From the NCBI GenBank assembly GCA_902571975.1, contig CACGED010000001.1, positions 1-64,000 of the forward strand: a stretch of DNA of 64,000 nucleotides, in the 5' to 3' direction. The notes under the pieces were generated by a model, which worked only from the letters and a program-made list of their open reading frames with translations, did not search any database and was not told the DNA's origin. The stretch comes from an uncultured Pelagibacteraceae bacterium. GTDB taxonomy: Bacteria; Pseudomonadota; Alphaproteobacteria; Pelagibacterales; Pelagibacteraceae. Below are positions 20,310-29,502 of this stretch, piece by piece. The first letter of the stretch is position 1. Each line of letters opens with the position of its first letter. The translations under genes were made by a program, and so were the position numbers.

Positions 20310-21278
20310 ATGGAATTAAAAATAGAAAAAGGAATTTTTAAGAAATTTGAGTTAGAAGAAATAACAAGTGCTTTGCAAGTTGGATTGTCAAAAAATTTTG
20401 AAAGTGTCACAGCAAAGATAGTTGATTGTCCAAATTTAAGAGATTGGAATTGTCCATCAGAAGGAATGAGTGGCAACCAAAGAATAATTGATGTTGGAGG
20501 AGAACCGTATATGCACGATCCTAAATATATTGGTGCTGAATTCGATTATGCAGAAATATCAAAATTGATTGGGTCAGAGAAATCATACGCACTTGGCGCA
20601 GGATCTGGAGCAATGTCTTGTCTTGATGGGCACTGCGGTGAATTGGTTATAAACGAAAACTTAACAACAAAGGAGTATAGATCTTTAATAGCAAGGGTAG
20701 GTACAGATAAAAAATGTATTGTAGAGGACTATAATGACAGTAAACATGGCGGACTTGGCAATGTTTATTATTCAGATGGTGTTAAGGGTAAAGTTATTTA
20801 TTTAAAGATAAAGAAAAGAGTTGGAAAACAAGGTTCATTGCCTCAAGCAATCAGAGCAGCACTTTCAGAAAATTTAAAAATATTTAACAACGATCATATC
20901 GCTTTAGCTGGTGTATTTAGAGTTTTAAATGGAAAAATAAGATCACATGTTCAACCAGATTATAAGGATATAAAACATGAATACTACGATCCAAAATTAA
21001 TGAAATGTACAAAAGATTTTCTTCAATTTTATGAGCCAGTAGGGCCAAAATTACAATGTTATACCGTTTTATGGACAGGAGATCCAATGGGTGGAGAATT
21101 AAATCTAAGAGAGTCTGGAGAGCATACACATTTTCATTCATACGAGCATAAAAATGATGCAGGACATTATCATTTTGATGTGACACCAGACGAGATAGAA
21201 TACGAAGGATATTTTAATACCGCACAAGAAGTTCACAGAGTAAATAATATTTACAAAGAATTAGCTGCGAAAAATTAA
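20310..21278 (+). CDS. DUF1907 / C11orf54 (PTD012)-like putative zinc ester hydrolase (start set to MELKIEKG)
   Basis: IVDCPNL, DVGGEPY, ALGAGSGAM, and C-terminal HTHFHSYEHKNDAGHYHFDVTPDEIEYEGYF, matching from memory human C11orf54 HTHFFSRHGEGGHYHYDTTPDIVEYLGYF. Confidence 0.85.
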   Translation: MELKIEKGIFKKFELEEITSALQVGLSKNFESVTAKIVDCPNLRDWNCPSEGMSGNQRIIDVGGEPYMHDPKYIGAEFDYAEISKLIGSEKSYALGAGSGAMSCLDGHCGELVINENLTTKEYRSLIARVGTDKKCIVEDYNDSKHGGLGNVYYSDGVKGKVIYLKIKKRVGKQGSLPQAIRAALSENLKIFNNDHIALAGVFRVLNGKIRSHVQPDYKDIKHEYYDPKLMKCTKDFLQFYEPVGPKLQCYTVLWTGDPMGGELNLRESGEHTHFHSYEHKNDAGHYHFDVTPDEIEYEGYFNTAQEVHRVNNIYKELAAKN

Positions 21279-21279
21279 T

Positions 21280-22071
21280 TTAGTAAGTTTCAGACTCTTT
21301 TTTGCTTATTGAGCCTTTCATTTTTTCTACAACTGCCTTAGCACCAGCACTCATTGCCCTTTGATCAGCTCCAATAGTTACAAAGTTAAATCCTTTGTCG
21401 ATCATTTTTTGTGCATACTCAGGTGTTCCATTATGAATTCCTGCAAAAATATTATTTTTTTTGGCATGCTCTAAAATTCTAAGAATTTCAGAATATGCCT
21501 TTGTATTTTCTGGTCTATCAAATCCAGGCTTTTCTCCAATTGCTAAACTTAAGTCAGCTGGGCCAATATAAATTCCGTCTACACCATCTGTAGACATAAT
21601 CTCATCTAATTTATCTAATGACTCTTTTGTTTCAATCATAGCTAATTTTAAAATTTCATCATTTGCATGGTCGGCATAATCAGCTCCTCCATAAATCAAT
21701 CCTCTAACAGGACCAAAACTTCTATATCCTCTTGGAGGATACATGCATGCTTGTACAAATCTTTCTGCCTCTTCTTTATTGCTAACCATAGGACATATAA
21801 TTCCATAACAACCAGCGTCTAAAATTTTCATTATTTGGCCTGGTTCATTCCAATTTACTCTTGCAAGAGGAGTTACATCAGTTGATGAAATAGTTTGAAG
21901 CATTGGAAGTGCATTTGTGTAATCAACAAGTCCATGCTGCATATCTACAGTTAGAGAATCCCAACCTTGATGTGCCATAACTTCTGCTGATACAGTGCTT
22001 GGTATTTGTAACCAACCATTAACAACAGGCTTACCTTCAGCCATCATTTGTTTGACTTTATTTTTTCTCAT
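21280..22071 (-). CDS. HpcH/HpaI-family class II aldolase (2-keto-3-deoxy acid aldolase)
   Basis: NGWLQIPSTVSAEVMAHQGWDSLTVDMQHGLVDY; PMVSNKEEAERFVQACMYPPRGYRSFGPVRG; IETKESLDKLDEI; GIYIGPADLSL. Confidence 0.93.
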   Translation of the reverse strand: MRKNKVKQMMAEGKPVVNGWLQIPSTVSAEVMAHQGWDSLTVDMQHGLVDYTNALPMLQTISSTDVTPLARVNWNEPGQIMKILDAGCYGIICPMVSNKEEAERFVQACMYPPRGYRSFGPVRGLIYGGADYADHANDEILKLAMIETKESLDKLDEIMSTDGVDGIYIGPADLSLAIGEKPGFDRPENTKAYSEILRILEHAKKNNIFAGIHNGTPEYAQKMIDKGFNFVTIGADQRAMSAGAKAVVEKMKGSISKKESETY

Positions 22072-23513
22072 TAATAATTGAGACCGAAGTGAGTGTACTT
22101 TACGTTCAAATAATCTTTGATAGCCATAGAACCACCTTCTCTTCCATAGCCTGTTTGTTTTATTCCTCCAAAAGGCACTTCAGCAAAAGCAATTGTTGGA
22201 TGGTTTACAGCGCATGTTCCAGTTTCCATTTTTTCTGAGACTTTGTGCGCTTTTTCTAAGGAGTTCGTGTAGATGTAGCTTGCTAAACCAAGGTCATTAT
22301 CATTAGCTCGCTTAACAACTTCATCTGTGTCTTTAAAAGTAAGCAATGGAACTAAAGGTCCAAATGGCTCTTCTTTAGCAATTGTAAAATTATCTTTAAC
22401 ATTATCAAAAATTGTTGGTTCGTAAAAATACCCTTTATTAAAACCAGCCGGTCTTTTTCCACCACATAAAACTGTTGCGCCCTCATTTTTAGTTTTTTCT
22501 ACTAACGCCTCTATTTCATTTAATCTTTTTTCTGTTGTTAAAGGTCCTAGAATTGTATCTTCATCCATTCCGTTACCAACTTTAAGCTTAGTAACCTTTT
22601 CAACTAATGTTTTAGCAAATTCATCTTTTTTACTTTCATGAATATAAAATCTTGCAGGTGATATACAAACTTGACCATTATTTCTAAATTTAGCAGTGAT
22701 TGCCATATCAGTAACCTTATTGATATCTACATCGTCAAAAACAATAAAAGGTGAATGACCACTTAACTCCATTGTAACTCTTTGCACTTTTTCAGCAGCT
22801 TGTTTTAAAATTAGTTTTCCAACTCTTGTTGAACCAGTTATAGAAACTTTTTTGACTATATCAGATGATATTAATTGAGATGAAATTTTAGCTGGATCAC
22901 CAGATAATAAATTTACCACTCCTGGAGGAACACCCGCATCATTTATAATATTCATAAGCTCCATTACACTACCTGGAGTAATCACATCAGGCTTACAAAT
23001 TACCGAACATCCTGCAGCTAAAGCAGTAGAAATTTTTCTTGAAGATAAAACTATCGGAAAGTTCCATGGTATTAATCCAGCAACTACTCCAACTGGTTCA
23101 TATTTTACATACATTCTTGTATGTTCAAATCTACTTTCAACTATTTGACCATAAATTCTTTTTGTCTCTTCAGAGTTCCATTCAAAAATATCTGCAGCTC
23201 CTCCAACTTCTCCTTTTGCTTCTGATAGTGGCTTTCCAACTTCTAATGTTAACCACTTAGCTAATACATCAGTTCTCTCTCTCATTAGATCAGCAATCTT
23301 TCTTATAATTTTTGATCTTTGCCAAGGTGGAGTATTTCTCCAAACCTCAAGACCTTTTTCTGCGGACTTAAGTGCTTTGTTTACATCTTCTTCACCCGCT
23401 TTAGATGCCTTACCTAAAACTTCCTCAGTTGCAGGATTTAAAACATCATAAGTTTCATTATTTTGTGATGCTTGCCATTTACCGTCAATGAATTGTCCAA
23501 ATTTGCTATACAT
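22071..23513 (-). CDS. NAD(P)-dependent aldehyde dehydrogenase (succinate-semialdehyde/glycolaldehyde dehydrogenase-like)
   Basis: GLIPWNFPIVLSSRKISTALAAGCSVICKP, TMELSGHSPFIVFDD, NNGQVCISPARFYIHES, EEPFGPLVPL. Confidence 0.94.
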   Translation of the reverse strand: MYSKFGQFIDGKWQASQNNETYDVLNPATEEVLGKASKAGEEDVNKALKSAEKGLEVWRNTPPWQRSKIIRKIADLMRERTDVLAKWLTLEVGKPLSEAKGEVGGAADIFEWNSEETKRIYGQIVESRFEHTRMYVKYEPVGVVAGLIPWNFPIVLSSRKISTALAAGCSVICKPDVITPGSVMELMNIINDAGVPPGVVNLLSGDPAKISSQLISSDIVKKVSITGSTRVGKLILKQAAEKVQRVTMELSGHSPFIVFDDVDINKVTDMAITAKFRNNGQVCISPARFYIHESKKDEFAKTLVEKVTKLKVGNGMDEDTILGPLTTEKRLNEIEALVEKTKNEGATVLCGGKRPAGFNKGYFYEPTIFDNVKDNFTIAKEEPFGPLVPLLTFKDTDEVVKRANDNDLGLASYIYTNSLEKAHKVSEKMETGTCAVNHPTIAFAEVPFGGIKQTGYGREGGSMAIKDYLNVKYTHFGLNY

Positions 23514-23568
23514 AATTTTTATTTTGTGGTTTATTAGTTGAATATTTGGAGAGAATATAACTAGAAAA

Positions 23569-25413
23569 ATGAGAAAAATAAAGCTTACTTGCGCCCATGC
23601 ATTGGTTAAACATTTAATAGCTCAGAAAGTCTATATTGATGGTCAAGTTAAGCCACTGTTTCCTGGTGTATTTGGTATTTTTGGACATGGAAATGTTGCC
23701 TGTCTAGGACAAGCATTAGAGGAAAATAAAGATCAACTTCCAACATACAGGGGTCATCACGAACAAAATATGGCTTTAACAGGTGTTGCTTATGCAAGAG
23801 CTAAAAGAAGAAAGCAAATTTTTATTGCAACAAGTTCGGTTGGTCCAGGATCTACAAACCTAGTTACAGCATCAGCTGTAGCAATGAGTAATAGATTGCC
23901 AATTTTATTTTTACCTGGAGACACTTACGCAAATAGAATGCCAGATCCAGTTTTGCAACAGGTTGAACATTTTTCAAATCCGGGGATGACAGCTAACGAC
24001 TCATTTAAACCAGTTACAAAATATTTTGATAGAATTACAAGGCCAGAGCAAATATTACAGTCACTTCCTCAAGCAATCCAAACTATGTTAGATCCAGCAG
24101 AGTGTGGACCCGCATGTTTATCTTTGTGCCAAGATGTACAAGGTGAAACTTTTGATTATCCTGAAGAATTTTTTAAAGAAAGAATTCATAACATTAGAAG
24201 ACCTAGACCTGACGATTTTCAAATCAAACAAGCAGTAGAAAAAATTAAAAATTCGAAAAAACCAATTATAATTTCTGGAGGTGGAGTATTTTACTCTGAT
24301 GCCATGGATGAGTTAGCTAATTTTGCAGTTAAACATAATATACCAGTAACCCAAACAGTTATGGGATACTCAACAATGAAAAAGGATCATTCTCATTTTG
24401 TAGGACCAATAGGTGGCCTTGGTGGCAAGGCAGCAAATAACTTAGCAAAAGAAACTGATTTAGCAATCTGTATAGGAACTAAGCTTGCAGATTTTACAAC
24501 TGGCTCGTGGGCTAATTTTGAAAACCCTGAATTTAAATTAGTTTCAATTAATATTACAAGACATGATGCAAATAAACATTTAGGAGAAGCAGTTATAGGT
24601 GATGCAAAAGTTACATTAACAGAATTATCTAACGCTATTGGAGATTGGAAATCATCTGATAACTGGCATAAAAAATCACAAGATGAGTTAAAATCTTGGA
24701 ATGAATACGTTGATAAAGAGAGTGGTCCAACAAATCAAGAACTACCAAGTTATGCTCATGCTGTTGGAGCAATTTACAGGAATTCAGACCCAACTGATAT
24801 AGCTGTTACAGCAGCTGGAGGTTTGGTTGGAGAAGTTGTTCAAGTTTGGCGACCAAAAGAGTTAAATACTCATGAAACAGAGTGGGGATTCAGTTGCATG
24901 AGTTATGAAATTTCTGGTGCTCTTGGTATAAAAATGGCCAATCCTGACAAAGATGTAATTGCTTTTGTTGGCGATGGATCATACCTACTTAACAATTCAG
25001 ATATATATTCTTCAGTAATTACAAATAATAAATTAATAATCATCGTATGTGATAATGGAGGTCATGCTGTTATAAATAGACTTCAATTATTCAAGGGTGG
25101 AAAAGAATTTAATTGTTTGTTTAATTCCTCAAATATTCAAAACTCCAAAGAAGTAAATTTCGCTCAACATGCAGCAAGCATGGGAGCAAAATCAGAACAT
25201 GTTTCTAGTATTTCAGAATTAGAAGAAGCATTTAAAAGAGCAAAACAATCAGATGTAACTTATGTTATATCAATTAAAACACATAGTTACGAATGGCTTG
25301 AAGGATCAGCTTATTGGGAAAGCCCTACACTTGAAATACCAACATCCAAAGAAAATGAAGAAGCATTAAAACTCCACAAAGAAGGAAAATCAAAACAGAG
25401 ACAAGGTGTTTAA
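23569..25413 (+). CDS. iolD: 3D-(3,5/4)-trihydroxycyclohexane-1,2-dione hydrolase-like, ThDP-dependent (IolD)
   Basis: VPGVFGIFGHGNVACLG-type start (LFPGVFGIFGHGNVACLGQALEENKDQLPTYRGHHEQNMA); VGDGSYLLNNSDIYSSV ThDP motif; HSYEWLEGSAYWE. Confidence 0.92.
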   Translation: MRKIKLTCAHALVKHLIAQKVYIDGQVKPLFPGVFGIFGHGNVACLGQALEENKDQLPTYRGHHEQNMALTGVAYARAKRRKQIFIATSSVGPGSTNLVTASAVAMSNRLPILFLPGDTYANRMPDPVLQQVEHFSNPGMTANDSFKPVTKYFDRITRPEQILQSLPQAIQTMLDPAECGPACLSLCQDVQGETFDYPEEFFKERIHNIRRPRPDDFQIKQAVEKIKNSKKPIIISGGGVFYSDAMDELANFAVKHNIPVTQTVMGYSTMKKDHSHFVGPIGGLGGKAANNLAKETDLAICIGTKLADFTTGSWANFENPEFKLVSINITRHDANKHLGEAVIGDAKVTLTELSNAIGDWKSSDNWHKKSQDELKSWNEYVDKESGPTNQELPSYAHAVGAIYRNSDPTDIAVTAAGGLVGEVVQVWRPKELNTHETEWGFSCMSYEISGALGIKMANPDKDVIAFVGDGSYLLNNSDIYSSVITNNKLIIIVCDNGGHAVINRLQLFKGGKEFNCLFNSSNIQNSKEVNFAQHAASMGAKSEHVSSISELEEAFKRAKQSDVTYVISIKTHSYEWLEGSAYWESPTLEIPTSKENEEALKLHKEGKSKQRQGV

Positions 25414-25440
25414 AAACTTTATATGAATAAAGTTTTTAAA
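25409..25440 (+). promoter_or_regulatory. Perfect 14-bp inverted repeat with the downstream start codon in its 4-nt loop
   Basis: TTTAAAAACTTTAT-ATGA-ATAAAGTTTTTAAA; spans the iolD-like stop (25411-25413) and the start codon (25423-25425) of the next gene. Confidence 0.8.
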
Positions 25441-26580
25441 ATTGGTTTAATAGGTTGCGGACATATTGCTGAAACATATTTTAGAGCTGAAAAATATTTT
25501 AATAATATTAAAATTATTAAATGTGCTGATATTAATGAAAAAGCTTCTAAGCGTTGTGCTTTAAATTTTGGAATAAAATCTGTAACTGTTAATGACCTCC
25601 TTAAAGATAAGGAAATTGAAATTATTTTAAACCTTACAATTCCAAAAGCACATTATCAAATATCCAAAAAAGCTTTAATAAACGGAAAACATGTTTATTC
25701 AGAAAAACCATTAGCAATAAATTTAAATGATGGAAAAAAATTATTAAAAATTTCAGAAAAGAAAAAATTATATTTAGGAAGCGCTCCTGATACTTTTTTA
25801 GGAGGTGGAATCCAAAAATCTAAAGAATTAGTTGAGAAAAATATTATAGGAAATGTAAAATTAGGAAATGCGGTTTTTGCATTTCCTGGTATTCAATCCT
25901 ACCATCCTAATCCTGAACCTTGGTTCACAAAAAAAGAGGGAGGTCCTGTTATCGATATGGGACCATATTATATTACTGCTTTAGTAAATCTTTTAGGACC
26001 AGCAAAAAAAGTAACTGGAACAATCATTCAAGGTCAAAAATATAGAACTATTGGGATAGGACCAAAAAAAGGCAAAAAATTTAAAGTAGAATGTCCAACT
26101 ACTTATTTATCAACAATAACTTTTAAAAATGACTCAGTTATAAGATTAACATTATCATTTGATGTTATAGCTCATCAAAGAAATCATATTGAATTATATG
26201 GAGAAAAAGGGTCAATGATAGTTCCAGATCCAAATATGTTTGGTGGATCAGTATTAACTTGCAATAAATTAGGCGATAACTGGAAAGAGTTTAAAACTAC
26301 AAAAATGCCATTAGGTAGGATTAATATAAGAACACAAAGTTCAAGAGCAAATGAAACACCAACTAATGCAAACTATCGAGGTGTAGGGTTGTCAGAGATG
26401 GCATATTCGATTGAAAATAAAAGAAAACATTTATGTAGTGGTGAAATTTCTCTTCATGTATTAGACATTATAACTTCTATTATGAAAGCAGCCAGCTCAG
26501 GCAAAATTCAATACATTAATACCTTTTGCGTAAAACCAAAAAAGTTTTCAAAATTAGATATTAAGAAATTACTAAAGTAA
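25423..26580 (+). CDS. Gfo/Idh/MocA family oxidoreductase
   Basis: IGLIGCGHIAETYFRAEKYF, KHVYSEKPLAINL, GPYYITALVNLLGP. Confidence 0.9.
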   Translation: MNKVFKIGLIGCGHIAETYFRAEKYFNNIKIIKCADINEKASKRCALNFGIKSVTVNDLLKDKEIEIILNLTIPKAHYQISKKALINGKHVYSEKPLAINLNDGKKLLKISEKKKLYLGSAPDTFLGGGIQKSKELVEKNIIGNVKLGNAVFAFPGIQSYHPNPEPWFTKKEGGPVIDMGPYYITALVNLLGPAKKVTGTIIQGQKYRTIGIGPKKGKKFKVECPTTYLSTITFKNDSVIRLTLSFDVIAHQRNHIELYGEKGSMIVPDPNMFGGSVLTCNKLGDNWKEFKTTKMPLGRINIRTQSSRANETPTNANYRGVGLSEMAYSIENKRKHLCSGEISLHVLDIITSIMKAASSGKIQYINTFCVKPKKFSKLDIKKLLK

Positions 26581-26587
26581 ATATATA

Positions 26588-27610
26588 ATGAAAAAACATA
26601 TCGTAATTTCAGATCCATTTCCAAGAAAATTAGATTTAATTTTTTCAAAAAAAAAACTTAAGGAATTAAAATCAAAATATAAGTTAATAACTGCTCCGAA
26701 GTTAAATAAAAAAAATTTTTATGAAAAAAATATTCATAAAGCCACTTTTATAATGGGTCAACCATACCTTGATAAAAAACTTTTATCGAAAGCCTCAAAA
26801 TTGAAATGTATTATAAATGTAGAAAGTAATTTTATGAATAATATTGACTATGAATATTGTTTTAAAAAAAAAATTGATGTCATAGCTACATCACCTGTAT
26901 TTTCAAAGCCTGTTGCTGAAATAGCTTTAGGTATGACTTTATCCTTATTAAGAAATATTCATAATGCTCATTTCGATTTTGTAAGAGGAAAAGAAAAATA
27001 TGGTTTAGAAAGTAATTTGAATGCTTCTCTTTTAACAAATAAAAAAATTGGATTATTGGGATTTGGAGATTTAGCGAAGGCGCTTTATCCTCTTTTGCTA
27101 CCCTTTACAAAAAATATAAATGTATATGATCCCTGGGTACCTAACCAAACAATTAAAAAAGCTGGATTTAAATCAATTAATCTAAGTAAAATGTTTAGCG
27201 ATTGTGAAATTATTTATGTGCTAGCAACAATCACAACTAAAAATAAAAATTTAATAGACAAAAAATTATTAAATAGAATGAGGTCTAAATCAGTTTTAGT
27301 TTTAATGAGTAGAGCAGCGATTGTTAATTTTGAGGATCTTAAAAAAAGAATTAAAAAAGGAGATATCTCTATTGCAACGGATGTATTTCCTGAAGAGCCG
27401 GTTAAAAAAAATGATCCAATTAGAAAATTGAAAAATGTATTGTTTTCAGCTCATAGGGCGGGAGCTTTAGAACAGGCTTTTTTTGAAATGGGTGAAATTG
27501 TTCTAAAAGATATGAGCTTAATTTTAAAAAAAAAGGCACCAAAATTCTGCAAAAGGGCTCAAAGCAAAACAGTAAATCTGTTAGCCTCAAAACCTGTTGC
27601 AATTAATTGA
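26588..27610 (+). CDS. NAD-binding D-isomer-specific 2-hydroxyacid dehydrogenase-like
   Basis: VAEIALGMTLSLLRNI, IGLLGFGDLAKALYPLLLPFTKNINVYDPW, SRAAIVNFEDLKKRI, DVFPEEP. Confidence 0.85.
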   Translation: MKKHIVISDPFPRKLDLIFSKKKLKELKSKYKLITAPKLNKKNFYEKNIHKATFIMGQPYLDKKLLSKASKLKCIINVESNFMNNIDYEYCFKKKIDVIATSPVFSKPVAEIALGMTLSLLRNIHNAHFDFVRGKEKYGLESNLNASLLTNKKIGLLGFGDLAKALYPLLLPFTKNINVYDPWVPNQTIKKAGFKSINLSKMFSDCEIIYVLATITTKNKNLIDKKLLNRMRSKSVLVLMSRAAIVNFEDLKKRIKKGDISIATDVFPEEPVKKNDPIRKLKNVLFSAHRAGALEQAFFEMGEIVLKDMSLILKKKAPKFCKRAQSKTVNLLASKPVAIN

Positions 27611-27632
27611 TTTTTTTATATTTTCTTCACTT

Positions 27633-28382
27633 ATGTCATCAATTAACCAACTACTTCTCGAAGCAAAAAGTGTAACAAAGTACTTTGGAACCATAACGGC
27701 TCTTGAGAATGTAAATTTAAAGATACATGCAGGAGAGTGCCTCGGTGTTGTGGGTGATAATGGGGCTGGAAAAACGACATTAATGAAGGTTTTATCTGGA
27801 CTTTATAAACCAAGTTCTGGCTCACTATATTTTGATGGTAAAAAAGAGATATTAGAAAGCCCAAAAGACTCTCAGGAGTTGGGTTTAGAAATGGTTTACC
27901 AGGATTTGGCTTTAGCGGGAAATCTTCCTATTGGTGAAAATATTTTTTTGGGACGTGAGCCTACTAAAAATCTTGGTTTTATCAAGCTGCTAGATTTTAA
28001 GAAAATTAAAGAACTCACTGATGCTCATTTAGGTAAGTTAAAAATTAATGTAAAAAGTGCAGATCAAAAAGTCGAGGAACTTTCAGGGGGTCAAAGACAA
28101 GCGGTAGCCATAGCAAGATCTACTGCGTTCAATGCAAAGGTAGTTATTATGGATGAACCCACAGCTGCTCTCGCTATTAAGGAAGTTGGAAAAGTTTTAG
28201 ATTTAATTAATAGCTTAAAAAAAACTGGAGTAGGTGTAATTGTAATAAGCCATAGAATGGATGATATATTTGCTGTATGTGATCGTGTGATGGCTTTATT
28301 TCAAGGAACTAATTTTGCTGAGTCAGAATTATCAAAAACTTCTAGAGACGAAGTAATTGGTTGGATCATGGGAAAAAAATAA
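27633..28382 (+). CDS. Sugar ABC transporter ATP-binding protein, single-domain FrcA-like (start set to MSSINQLL)
   Basis: Walker A GDNGAGKTT, signature LSGGQRQAVAIARS, Walker B VVIMDEPTAAL; followed by a CUT2-type permease. Confidence 0.92.
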   Translation: MSSINQLLLEAKSVTKYFGTITALENVNLKIHAGECLGVVGDNGAGKTTLMKVLSGLYKPSSGSLYFDGKKEILESPKDSQELGLEMVYQDLALAGNLPIGENIFLGREPTKNLGFIKLLDFKKIKELTDAHLGKLKINVKSADQKVEELSGGQRQAVAIARSTAFNAKVVIMDEPTAALAIKEVGKVLDLINSLKKTGVGVIVISHRMDDIFAVCDRVMALFQGTNFAESELSKTSRDEVIGWIMGKK

Positions 28383-28384
28383 TT

Positions 28385-29398
28385 ATGGATAATAAAGATC
28401 AAGAAAAAGATTCACTATATTTAAAATTAATTCCATACTTTGATAGATATGGAATTCTATTATTATTACTTATAATGATAGTGGTAATGCATTTCTTGCA
28501 ACCAGATGTTTTTTTGTCGTGGAGAAATGTAACCAACGTATTTAAACAAATATCTTGGCAATCTATGCTTGCCTTAGGTGTTTTCATGGTGATTGTAACC
28601 GCAGGTATTGACCTTTCAGTTGGTTCTATAATGATGTTGTCATTGATGATATTGGCAATTGTAGCAAAAGCAGGAGCCCCATGGTTTGTTGTTGCTATGA
28701 CACCACTTATAGCAGGATTAATATGTGGACTAATAAATGGTCTTGGAATTACTATTTTGCGGATGCCTCATCCTTTCATAATGACACTAGGTACATTATA
28801 TATATTTAGAGGTACTGGAAATTTAATTTCAGGTGGAACACCAATAAGTGGCTTTACAGATGAAGTAAGATATCTTGGACATGGACGGATAGATTTAACT
28901 TGGTTAGGTCTCGAAAAATCTCAGTACCTTCCAGTGAGTTTAGTTCTTATTGCAATTGTATACATAATTTTCTGGGTTTTCATGAATCATACTAGAACTG
29001 GTAAATGGATTTATGCTATTGGAGGTAACCCGAGTGCAGCGAGGGCATCGGGCGTAAATGTAAATAAAATATTAGTAATTGTTTACTCTTTATGCGGATT
29101 TTTATCAGGTATTGGAGCATTAATTTTAGCTGGTAGAACAGATTCTGGATATCCTAACGCTGGTTTACAGTCTGAGTTAGACGCTATAGCAGCTTGCATT
29201 ATTGGTGGAGCAAGTTTCTTTGGGGGAAGAGGAACTGTTCTTGGTGTCTTTGCTGGGGTAATGATAATGGGTATTTTACGTAACGGCCTAAACTTAATGG
29301 ATGTAAGCTCTTTTTGGCAGCAAGTTCTAATTGGATCGATAATAGTTCTTGCAGTATATATCGACGTACTAAGAAGAGATCTTGGAACAAGAAAATAA
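28385..29398 (+). CDS. Sugar ABC transporter permease, RbsC/FrcC-like
   Basis: MVIVTAGIDLSVGSIMMLS, NGLGITILRMPHPFIMTLGTLYIFRG, ARASGVNVNKI, AACIIGGASFFGGRGTVLG. Confidence 0.94.
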   Translation: MDNKDQEKDSLYLKLIPYFDRYGILLLLLIMIVVMHFLQPDVFLSWRNVTNVFKQISWQSMLALGVFMVIVTAGIDLSVGSIMMLSLMILAIVAKAGAPWFVVAMTPLIAGLICGLINGLGITILRMPHPFIMTLGTLYIFRGTGNLISGGTPISGFTDEVRYLGHGRIDLTWLGLEKSQYLPVSLVLIAIVYIIFWVFMNHTRTGKWIYAIGGNPSAARASGVNVNKILVIVYSLCGFLSGIGALILAGRTDSGYPNAGLQSELDAIAACIIGGASFFGGRGTVLGVFAGVMIMGILRNGLNLMDVSSFWQQVLIGSIIVLAVYIDVLRRDLGTRK

Positions 29399-29476
29399 TA
29401 CACGTATTAGTTGAGCTAAAAAATAGTGTCTTTTATAAACAGTTGAATTCTTGTTAAAAATTTAATTAAATTAATG

Positions 29477-29492
29477 TTTAATAATTATTAAA
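29477..29492. repeat. Perfect 16-bp palindrome directly before the SD of the ABC binding-protein gene
   Basis: TTTAATAATTATTAAA, self-complementary, adjacent to GGGGAAATTTATG. Confidence 0.6.
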
Positions 29493-29502
29493 GGGGAAAT
29501 TT

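Noticed and set aside
23039-23260. Leu/Gln-rich 73-aa ORF
   Set aside because: Low-complexity antisense reading of the aldehyde dehydrogenase gene.
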